From assembly GCA_903813345.2 (NCBI GenBank), contig CAIIXF020000006.1:40622848-40686847 (forward strand): a stretch of 64,000 bases of DNA, written 5' to 3'. The notes under the pieces were generated by a model. It did no database searches. It was given only the letters and a program-made list of their open reading frames with translations, and was not told where the DNA came from. The translations under genes were made by a program, and so were the position numbers. This document shows, one piece after another, positions 56,801 through 64,000 of this stretch. Numbering within the stretch: position 1 is the first letter of the stretch; every line of letters begins with the position of its first letter. This DNA comes from Owenia fusiformis. Lineage: Eukaryota > Annelida > Polychaeta > Sabellida > Oweniidae.

Positions 56801-59800
56801 AGCCTTAAAGTATTTTTATCATGAGATATTTATTGTAATACATATCATGATCAAGCTCTTCTTGAAGCCTTAAAGTATTTTTATCATGAGATATTTATTG
56901 TAATACATATCATGATCAAGCTCTTCTTGAAGCCTAAAAGTATTTTTATCATGAGATATTTATTGTAATACATATCATGATCAAGCTCTTCTTGAAGCCT
57001 AAAAGTATTTTTATCATGAGATATTTATTGTAATACATATCATGATCAAGCTCTTCTTGAAGCCTAAAAGTATTTTTATCATGAGATATTTAATGTAATA
57101 CATATCATGATCAAGCTCTTCTTGAAGCCTAAAAGTAGTTTTATCATGAGATATTTATTGTAATACATATCATGATCAAGCTCTTCTTGAAGCCTAAAAG
57201 TATTTTTATCATGAGATATTTATTGTAATACATATCATGATCAAGCTCTTCTTGAAGCCTAAAAGTATTTTTATCATGAGATATTTAATGTAATACATAT
57301 CATGATCAAGCTCTTCTTGAAGCCTTAAAGTATTTTTATCATGAGATATTTATTGTAATACATATCATGATCAAGCTCTTCTTGAAGCCTAAAAGTATTT
57401 TTATCATGAGATATTTATTGTAATACATATCATGATCAAGCTCTTCTTGAAGCCTAAAAGTATTTTTATCATGAGATATTTATTGTAATACATATCATGA
57501 TCAAGCTCTTCTTGAAGCCTAAAAGTATTTTTATCATGAGATATTTATTGTAATACATATCATGATCAAGCTCTTCTTGAAGCCTAAAAGTATTTTTATC
57601 ATGAGATATTTATTGTAATACATATCATGATCAAGCTCTTCTTGAAGCCTAAAAGTAGTTTTATCATGAGATATTTATTGTATTACATATCATGATGGAG
57701 ACCCTTTCAATTGCCCAACTGACATTAAAGATGAAGATGTAAAAGACAATGTCATCATTGGGTTTAAACTGAAAAGCAAATTGAAATATTACTTTTTTTG
57801 TTGTATAAGTCAGATATTGACATGTTTAAGTAACTAATAAATCAAGCTCTTTTAAGTTCCTCTTTATTTCACCCTAGAATGATCCATAAAAATATGGAAA
57901 TGTCAAAATTAAATAATAAATTAAAGCAGGCAAACCTCTGATTAGATTCCCTTAATCTTTCTGAAGTAAAGAAAAGATTAGTTCAATTTTAGAAAAAGTA
58001 ATGCAGAAAGAATGGATATGATGGGAAAACACAAATAACATAATTACAGAAAAATATAACAACTATCATGAAAATAATATACTGGGTGGGCCAAAAAAAC
58101 CACCCACCTAGCCTACATCATACAGCATTGAGGATGCATGGTTCAAAAACTGAATGAAAACAATATATAATATCCAATTATGAAAGACTCATGACAATGT
58201 TGCAATTTTTAACTGAACAGTAAAATATGGTAGAAATAGGCTATTGTTCGCAAAATCGATTTAAAATTGAAAAGTGTTTTTTGACCCCCATGTCACATAA
58301 TTAGTTATATTTCTATATAGGGTCGTTGAAAATGGTGCTATTATATATCATTTTGTTGCAAATTAAATTATCTTTAAAATGGTATATCATTGTTGGTGTA
58401 CATGTTAAAAAATAAATATTTATCAGGAATAATGGCTAGGGGGGTGTTTTTTTGGCCCACCCTGTATGTATTGTTATTTGTGTTCTTTCCCTATATCCAT
58501 GTTTTCTGCAATTATTCAATTACATGTAGACATATTCGAGAAAGCAATGGGCATTGAACCTCAGTGCCTACGCTTGTGCATACACCTGTACATAATTACA
58601 ATAGAATTCAATGTATAACTTGATGTGATAATAAGCTACTCGTAGTTTGACTATATTGTGATTAATTAACATGGAGCGTTGAACTCATGCTCCTAAGTCT
58701 GAATTGTGGAATTCTTCCTGTTGCAGAGTATCACAGGAAACAAATGTTAGAAAGTGTTAAGCGAAACAAATTAAGAAAATGTAAACTCCCACTAGAATTC
58801 TGGGGTTTAATTATTAGCAATATGCAGCCGTCAATTTTCAATTTTGAAACTGAGTACATGTCAAAATTATAATTATGACTATAAGAGCTTACCAAAAATT
58901 TCAAAAAGGCCCTACTTTTAATGTCCTGTTTAAGAGCCCCTATTCTCATTGAAAATGGATTCTACCAATTCTCTCCCACATGAATCCACTTGTTGAGACT
59001 CGGTAAACTTGAGTTCTTCTGAGATAATGAAGATTTTGTATCTATACCTCTTATATCATAGTACAAGCATACACGGCGATCTGAGTTAGGCCAACTGTAT
59101 CCAAGTATCCAATTATATGTCAAGGCAATACACCCTTGCTGAAATCCTCATTTTCTCAGAAGAACTCTACTAGATTCATGTTGGATAGTATTACTAGAGT
59201 TCATTATCAATCGTAAGAAAGAGGGTTCTTAAACAGGACATTGGGCTTACTTTTTAAAACTTTTTGTTGGCTCTAGTATGTTCTTTTAATTTGTTTTGCC
59301 TGTTCTCAGGAATTATAATGGAACTCTACTCAATTCCAATTTTGATTGGAAATATCACTGTATTACCCAGAATTCTCCTCAGCATCTACATATGATTCAT
59401 CTTCTGGGACTGAATGGTGCTGGGATGCATCATCAGGCTTTGTTTGCTGTAAAATTGGCAAAACCTTCTTTCTTTTATTTATCTGCGATGTCATATCATT
59501 ATCCCGTATTTTCCCAACAAAGGCCTTCCAGCGTTTTGCAAGGATTGCCATACTCGCAACATGACGCATTCTGTTCGTTTCCAACTCTTCAGATAATGTT
59601 GGAAGCATCTCCTCATCGAGCATGGGCTTCACAATTGATTGCCTTGGAGATGATAAGGGAGATATGGGTCTCCTGGGAGATGATAAAGGAGATCTCATCC
59701 TGAGATTGGGCAAGGATTTGTTCAGTATACAAGGCTCATCCTCTTCCTCTTCAGAGCTCTCAGCTATGGAATTCAAACTATTAAGACTACGTGAAAAAGG

Positions 59801-62604
59801 AGTTTGTGGGATTCCTAATCCATTATTTGCATCATCACTTTGTGCTTTAATATGAGTCTCAGCAAATGAAAATGGCTTCATTTTTGTTTCGGCTTCATCC
59901 ACTTTTTTATTTTTTACTTTTCCTGCCAAGTTTATTTCTGGCTTCATCCTTTTAGTAAACAACCTTTCTTGTTTAATTTTAGGAATCACTTTGTTCAAAT
60001 CATCAACTATGACGGTTACTTCTGATTTGTTTTGGTTTATTTTCCTTTTCCATTTTGTTGCCATGGCAACAACTGATGCAGTATGTCTAAAACTCGAGTC
60101 TTTTAAAGGTTTATCAGTACCAGTTAACTTGTTATATTCTCTTATGCCATTTGACAATGTTTCCAGTGTAATGTTCAACAGGTCCGGTTCTGTCTTAGCA
60201 ATTTTAGTAAAAAGACGATCTTCTTTAATTGGTGATTTACTAGGTGATATCTCTTGCTTTGTGTTCAATGTTTTTTGCTGGCTCTTTTTGCCAATTCTTG
60301 AAAATGCATCAGAAAGAGAACTGCTTCTTTTTCTTAATTTGCCATTTGTTTTATGAACAGGACTTTTTGCCTGTTTATTTTCATCATCCACAAAACAAGA
60401 ACCCCAAGCATCTTGTGTTCCTTTTTTGAGTTTTGTAGAAATGATTTCACTGACAGACTCACTTCTTTTTCTAAAGATGGTCCTAAATCCATTGTCATAT
60501 TTTTGAGTCTTTTCACTGGTATCATACAATCCAATATCAGTATCAGGGTTGCCATATAAAACTGCCAAAGATTTTGAACGTAGAAGTTTAGGTTTAGATT
60601 CTTTGAAATCCCTGTTTTTATCTTTAGCAGGCATGTTATCACCTTTACTTGGTCTTGGTTCAAAGACTATTTCATCTAAACAAGTAAGCTTAGTTTTTCT
60701 ATGTGGAATATTATCAATACTGTCAACTTCATCATTGTCAATAGACTCCATTCTAGTTGGTACCTCATCACCAGGGTTATACTTAATGCCAAGACTAACA
60801 ATTTCATCAGTTGAAGAGTTGTTCTTCTCAAAATCAACAGATGTTAACTGGTTTTCTTTCTTAGTTGATTTCAACAGGGATCTGAATGCATTCCTGATGA
60901 ATAATTTTGTGAATTTGGCTTGATGTGAAATTCTTGGTTTCTGATGTGTCCTGATAGAATCAGTTGCTATACTACTTATCTCATCGATTGTTTCACTTGA
61001 GCCATACACTTTAGCGCCATTCCTAACATGTTGTTTGTCAGATGCAATATTATCTGGTATATTTGATTTATCCTTTGATTGTGACAATTCCCTCTGTTCA
61101 TGTAATCCTATTGCGGCTAGGATTTCATCAGTGTCAACATTACTTTTCAACGTTCTTCTTTTCGATTTACTCCTAGATGTTTTGACATTCTTCCCTATTG
61201 AGACATTTCTTTCTCGTTTTGATTTTGATGAGGGATAACGTTTTACTTTGCCATATGCTTGTGTGGTATGTGCCCGGACTCTCTGAAATGCCTTCTGAAT
61301 AGCAGTCCATTTATTCGCCTTTATTGAAGTTGTTGCACTGTCATCTTCATCATGTTCATCTCTATGAGCATCCTTAACATTGCCTGATTCAATATAGCTA
61401 TCTCTTGATATGTCACTGAGTTCAAGGTCATTTTCTGGAGATGGTTCTTGTGTTGGTTCAATGCATTCAACATTTCTAGATTCATTAATATCATCATGTT
61501 TCTCGCCCCCTTCTGCCATATCAATTTACACTTTGACACTTTTTCAAATAATTTGCATTTAATGATTAATTTATATATAAATATGATAATGATTAAGTTC
61601 CTTTGGCAGCAATTGCAAGTATTTTACTGGCAAATGTTTCAAATCAGTTGATACAAGCAGAACGCTGGCAAGAATGTTTGTAATGTCATAGCAATACTAT
61701 GATCTCCATAGCAATATTATGATGCCCATAGAGATATTTTGAAGTTCGTAGATAAAGTATGATGTTCTTTTCTTGGCTTTCAAGCCTGTGTAAATCTCTC
61801 ACATTTCTTCATTTGAATTCAGTGTGTTGATTGGAATGAAGGCCTAGTATTAAATCCTACTTATACATAACAGGTGCCTCCTAATGAATTGTATATTAAG
61901 TCTGACTGTTTGTTAAGCAAGAAATCTGAGAATCCACCTGTATTGTATTGCATTATATATATGATTGGGAATATCTCTATAGGAATTTGTGTAGTGTCAT
62001 TAAATATTCCAATTAGGTCTTCATATCACTTGTAGAGTTAATTACTATCTTATTAACACTCTCTCCCTGAGATTTTCTCTTCTTTTTTGTATTAAATATT
62101 CATGATCTCTTGGCATCCACAGAGGGTTAATGAAAATCAGGGTTTATAAATAATAAATATCATTGCAGGGTGTAAATAATTAAAAACCTGGGATATAATA
62201 GTAACTGGAGAAGGTCTCAGGCAATCCCCAAAGGTAACATTCCCCAAACATGCTCAATATATATGAAATTGCTTAATATATATAAGACATTGTTGCATAT
62301 GGAGAATGGAGAGTATCGCGAAACAATAAAGATATGACCATGAAAATACTGCATGAAATAATAACAGAAGGACATTTGCAAAAACTTCAATCTGCAATAT
62401 ACTAATACTGAGAGACTCGCTTTTGGACATAATAAAGATTTCATCTCTCCAAGTAATACAGTTTTTTGTGCCTGTAAAACAATTCTCTGCACTCACTTTG
62501 CATTCTGGACTCTGAGGAGCTCCTGTCTGGCGAATTCAAAGTCTTTCACTTGCAACTGGGTGCTTGATTTGCGACCTTTATCAACTTCAGATGGATGGTT
62601 TAGT
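47856..62604 (-). CDS. KIF14: Kinesin family member 14, C-terminal part (gene continues to the right)
   Basis: Sixteen exons, in transcript order: 62604-62497, 57956-57936, 56803-56656, 56356-56267, 56030-55962, 55696-55457, 54684-54550, 53926-53829, 53408-53302, 51791-51666, 51043-50924, 50630-50437, 50176-49997, 49702-49562, 49194-48957, 48247-47856. All phases agree; together about 801 aa to the stop. LNHPSEVDKG and KDFEFARQELLRVQ match the end of the KIF14 FHA region, a coiled coil follows (LEQEVEANRKRLELEA), and KLGISTYWSIEKFE and EVKKLG-like GVKKLGNHLMLFLQ match conserved C-terminal blocks of KIF14. KIF14 is a mitotic kinesin needed for cytokinesis, binding PRC1 and citron kinase. The motor and FHA core lie beyond 64000. 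The 57956 acceptor was chosen over 57960 because it keeps the frame. Confidence 0.92.
48478..48945. repeat. 42-bp minisatellite, about 11 copies
   Basis: TGTTGTCTCTTCCTTTGAAC and the rest of a 42-bp unit fill most of the last KIF14 intron, starting about 15 nt past the donor at 48957. It contains no exon sequence. The period is a multiple of three, hence the spurious 160-aa frames. Confidence 0.9.
49182..49275 (-). repeat. 33-bp array of a KIF14 acceptor (exon at 48957-49194): 3 copies
   Basis: On the minus strand GCATATTCCAG followed by GTTCATAAATC recurs with exon edges at 49194 (true), 49227 and 49260, exactly 33 bp apart. The copies carry about 15 nt of exon and the acceptor. Confidence 0.9.
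49808..49970. mobile_element. Decayed MITE related to the element at 37560
   Basis: Shares the CTCTAATCTGAAC / GTGTTCAAATTAG inverted motifs and the CACTGGGACTGGCAAAG core with 37560-37988, and is flanked by TA. It lies in a KIF14 intron. Confidence 0.5.
51184..51610. repeat. 53-bp minisatellite, about 8 copies
   Basis: CAAAGATCAAACAATATAAC and the rest of a 53-bp unit in the KIF14 intron between exons 51791-51666 and 51043-50924. It holds no exon sequence, so it serves as a contrast to the exon-edge arrays. Confidence 0.9.
52250..53345 (-). repeat. 83-bp array of a KIF14 exon end and donor (exon 53302-53408): 13 extra copies
   Basis: The donor motif (minus strand AAATCAG followed by gtacat) occurs 14 times. 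Spacing is mostly 83-84 bp, with some 62-bp units that lack a 21-bp sub-repeat and one 89-bp unit. The true donor is the copy at 53301. The others lie downstream in the intron, each with about 50 nt of exon end (coding SSTSSTPRIKS). Confidence 0.93.
54715..54800 (-). repeat. Single duplicate of a KIF14 exon start and acceptor (exon 54550-54684)
   Basis: TTCACTTTAATATAAGCCT through AAAACCTACAGA repeats 54632-54700. On the minus strand it is a second acceptor plus about 50 nt of exon start, about 100 bp upstream of the true one. A few substitutions and a 4-bp insertion separate them. Confidence 0.85.
56784..57700 (-). repeat. 65-bp array of a KIF14 acceptor (exon 56656-56803): about 14 copies
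   Basis: GATCAAGCTCTTCTTGAAGC followed by the acceptor and intron recurs every 65 bp (for example 56785, 56850, 56915) up to about 57694. Each copy carries about 20 nt of exon start (coding LQEELD) and an acceptor. In most extra copies the acceptor reads cttttag, in the true exon ctttaag, which is weaker. Confidence 0.93.
58082..58464. mobile_element. 383-bp deletion derivative of the 27336 transposon
   Basis: Ends CTGGGTGGGCC and GGCCCACCCTG with TA on both sides (58080-58081 and 58465-58466). Most of its body equals the right arm of the element at 27336-28869; the core and most of the left arm are missing. It lies in a KIF14 intron. Confidence 0.8.
58920..59242. mobile_element. Palindromic MITE-like element of about 323 bp
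   Basis: AATGTCCTGTTTAAGA at 58920-58935 is exactly inverted at 59227-59242. An inner pair (GAGTTCTTCTGAGA / TCTCAGAAGAACTC) adds to the stem. It lies just beyond the 3' end of the nested ORF. Confidence 0.65.
59285..59290 (-). promoter_or_regulatory. Poly(A) signal ATTAAA of the nested gene
   Basis: ATTAAA on the minus strand, about 73 nt past the stop at 59363. Suggestive only, given the AT content. Confidence 0.35.
59363..61519 (-). CDS. Intronless 718-aa disordered basic protein nested in a KIF14 intron
   Basis: An uninterrupted 2157-nt frame in AT-rich sequence, far longer than chance allows. I do not recognise the family. The protein is Ser/Lys-rich and mostly disordered, with short repeated segments: RLFTKIAKTEPDL (435-447) and RLFTKRMKPEINL (519-531); RHTASVVAMATKWKRKI (478-494) and RHVASMAILAKRWKAFVGKI (652-671). 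Other basic patches precede serines (RSKSLAVL, RKRSESVSEII, RKRSSSLSDAFSRIGKK). A Ser/Pro-rich stretch (about 609-627) and an acidic cluster (589-596) lie near the end. The paired KW helices could bind a partner such as calmodulin or membrane, but that is inference. KIF14 splices around it in frame, and its phase does not fit as a KIF14 cassette exon. Start chosen because a stop lies four codons upstream of this ATG. Confidence 0.8.
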   Translation of the reverse strand: MAEGGEKHDDINESRNVECIEPTQEPSPENDLELSDISRDSYIESGNVKDAHRDEHDEDDSATTSIKANKWTAIQKAFQRVRAHTTQAYGKVKRYPSSKSKRERNVSIGKNVKTSRSKSKRRTLKSNVDTDEILAAIGLHEQRELSQSKDKSNIPDNIASDKQHVRNGAKVYGSSETIDEISSIATDSIRTHQKPRISHQAKFTKLFIRNAFRSLLKSTKKENQLTSVDFEKNNSSTDEIVSLGIKYNPGDEVPTRMESIDNDEVDSIDNIPHRKTKLTCLDEIVFEPRPSKGDNMPAKDKNRDFKESKPKLLRSKSLAVLYGNPDTDIGLYDTSEKTQKYDNGFRTIFRKRSESVSEIISTKLKKGTQDAWGSCFVDDENKQAKSPVHKTNGKLRKRSSSLSDAFSRIGKKSQQKTLNTKQEISPSKSPIKEDRLFTKIAKTEPDLLNITLETLSNGIREYNKLTGTDKPLKDSSFRHTASVVAMATKWKRKINQNKSEVTVIVDDLNKVIPKIKQERLFTKRMKPEINLAGKVKNKKVDEAETKMKPFSFAETHIKAQSDDANNGLGIPQTPFSRSLNSLNSIAESSEEEEDEPCILNKSLPNLRMRSPLSSPRRPISPLSSPRQSIVKPMLDEEMLPTLSEELETNRMRHVASMAILAKRWKAFVGKIRDNDMTSQINKRKKVLPILQQTKPDDASQHHSVPEDESYVDAEENSG
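61551..61580 (-). promoter_or_regulatory. TATA-like box and octamer before the nested ORF
   Basis: On the minus strand TTATATATAA (61580-61571) is followed by ATGCAAAT (61558-61551), an octamer (POU) motif, then the ATG at 61519. TATA to ATG is about 55 nt, allowing a short 5' UTR. Both motifs can arise by chance in AT-rich DNA. Confidence 0.4.
61581..62496. other. KIF14 intron upstream of the nested gene
   Basis: No exon, RNA gene or clear element seen, apart from short TATGAT-rich repeats near 61680-61770. Confidence 0.45.
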
Positions 62605-62630
62605 CTGAAACAATTCAAGGAATTCATGTA

Positions 62631-62714
62631 CAGGGTGGGCAAGAAGTAACGCCGCATGTGTTTTTATTGTGATATAAATAAGGGCATGTGTATCTTTAAA
62701 TCCTGAACACCCTG
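62631..62714. mobile_element. 84-bp TA-flanked mariner-type remnant
   Basis: Starts CAGGGTGGGCAAGAAGTAAC and ends GAACACCCTG, with TA at both sides. Only the outer seven bases are inverted. Probably a deletion derivative of a mariner-like element, just upstream of a KIF14 exon. Confidence 0.5.
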
Positions 62715-63462
62715 TACTGTGCTCTTGATAGGGATGCATGTTGTTTACATGAACAATTGCTACTGTTTTCTAATGAATGTTCAATGGTTTTTCTAAATAA
62801 TCCTACTCATCCATTTCTCTCAATTAGCTAATTGCAATTTCTCAAGGCTGTCATTGCAAACTGCATCATCTTTAATATCATGTTACATCAACCTTAAAGG
62901 CAAATTAGCATGAACACATCTATACTAATATATCATAATTTTGCAATTAACTAAGTAAGCATTTGAAGAAACATTTAAACATTCCAACATCCTTTAATGC
63001 TAGAATAAGAGTTAAATCAGTGAAAAGATAATACAGACATCCTCATTTATTTTCATGAGGACAACTGTCTAAATCTTTGACTGAATTAAATAAGTAATTA
63101 CTTAAGTTATGCACATTAAAACCTCTATATCTAAATACTACTATCATCTAAACAAGTTTTCTTGTCCCATTTTTTCATTTCCCAAACTTAAATGTTAATA
63201 TTTACACTACTGATCCATGTATTTTGGCTCCATTGTGTTGGAATTAGACAGGGTTTACTATACAGCAATTCAATACAATACAAGGTGGTAAAAAACAATG
63301 GAAACCTTTACGCTTTTTCTTCATATGTTTGGCATTTTAAGAAATAACTCCCTGACATTCTACACATTTGTACATCATTCTATTTTCTTCCAGCTTTAAT
63401 ATATTTTTGATAGTTACAATGTTACAGCACTTGAAGAACATGCTCTAATGGCCACTATTGCA

Positions 63463-63647
63463 CTGTAGGCAAACCTGCACCCATCTTCAAAAATGTCCCT
63501 ACCTGTGGGGATTCGGCAAAGAAACAGTGTATGAGAATGACTTCAGGACAATTGCAGATCTCAGAAGTGAGACCACCCGTGTCATTCAGGCCATACCTGC
63601 TGTGGAATGCAGTCGGATCATTGACAACTGTGCAGGTTTGCCTACAG
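63463..63647 (+). mobile_element. 185-bp element with 18-bp inverted ends and a transposase C-terminal fragment
   Basis: CTGTAGGCAAACCTGCAC at 63463-63480 is exactly inverted at 63630-63647. The inside, on the plus strand, reads LWGFGKETVYENDFRTIADL then RSETTRVIQAIPAVECSRI. This resembles the C-terminal end of mariner/IS630-type transposases (WG-x-L-K-x-x-VY ... L-x-x-x-I-x-x-I-x-x-IP). It looks like a deletion derivative that kept both ends and the last part of the gene. Confidence 0.65.
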
Positions 63648-63734
63648 CTTGATAATGCACAAACTTGAAGCATGTTGTTCAAAGTGCTGTGATATTGTGA
63701 TCATCAGTCTGATGGTAATCAAATATGGTAGGCT

Positions 63735-64000
63735 GATACGAAATTGAATGATGTACACATGTGTCAAATACCATAAATGATGTACAATGTGTCAAATACC
63801 ATGAATGATGTACAATGTGTCAAATACCATGAATGATGTACAAATGTGTCAAATACCATGAATGGTGTATAAATGTAGCAAATACCATGAATGATGTACA
63901 GATGTGTCAAATACCATGAATGATGTACAAATGTGTCAAATACCATGAATGATGTACAAATGTGTCAAATACCATGAATGGTGTATAAATGTAGCAAATA
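63735..64000. repeat. 29-bp minisatellite running to the window edge
   Basis: GTCAAATACCATGAATGATG with GTACAAAT, about 9 units, with TGTAGCAAATAC variants. It continues past the edge. The 60-aa minus-strand frame over it is an artefact. Confidence 0.88.

Larger units (their letters stand above)
62605..64000. other. KIF14 intron to the window edge
   Basis: No further KIF14 exon found here. It contains two transposon remnants and a minisatellite; the remainder is AT-rich with nothing recognisable. Confidence 0.5.

Noticed and set aside
59363-61519. The 718-aa frame as an internal KIF14 exon
   Set aside because: KIF14 exon 62497 leaves two bases, while the only good acceptor near the frame start (after ATGGCAG) needs one; skipping it gives an intact, conserved KIF14.

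Overview
This is nuclear DNA of an animal, most likely a marine invertebrate. It is AT-rich, has long introns with GT-AG splice sites, TA-flanked DNA transposons, tRNA-derived SINEs and very many minisatellites. The species cannot be told from the sequence. A Pif-like secreted chitin-binding matrix gene hints weakly at a lophotrochozoan.

I rebuilt three recognisable conserved genes and one secreted gene by following splice phases. On the minus strand at 1972-8220 (promoter near 10375) is a 9-exon secreted protein of 403 aa with peritrophin-like cysteine patterns. Its signal-peptide exon is duplicated. On the plus strand at 13054-13531 are the last two coding exons of an unidentified gene. On the minus strand at 18833-23330 is a complete 4-exon DPM2 of 84 aa, the length of human DPM2. 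On the plus strand at 23642-41155 is a complete 16-exon GPR107-like Golgi seven-transmembrane protein of 767 aa. DPM2 and GPR107 are head to head and share a promoter of about 310 bp. On the minus strand at 47856-62604 are the last 16 exons (about 801 aa) of KIF14, covering the end of the FHA region, the coiled coil and the C-terminal stalk. Its motor lies beyond the right edge. A 718-aa intronless ORF (59363-61519) sits inside a KIF14 intron on the same strand, with its own TATA-like box and poly(A) signal.

Between genes: 1-1971, 10383-13053, 15508-18769, 41156-47792 and 62605-64000 hold repeats, MITE-like elements, SINE fragments and decayed transposase or helicase pieces.

The outstanding feature is that many tandem arrays sit exactly on exon edges. 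At least ten duplications or arrays, in all five split genes, copy a splice site (or, once, a stop codon) together with about 20-60 nt of the adjoining exon. The largest is a 62-bp unit repeated 31 times without one length change before GPR107 exon 11. It puts 32 near-identical 3' splice sites in a row. DPM2 exon 3 is followed by 11 extra 5' splice sites, KIF14 has 13 extra 5' sites in one place and about 14 extra 3' sites in another. The true site is always the copy next to the rest of the exon, which is what exon definition would select. This recurrent pattern, and the nested gene, are the best leads in the window.
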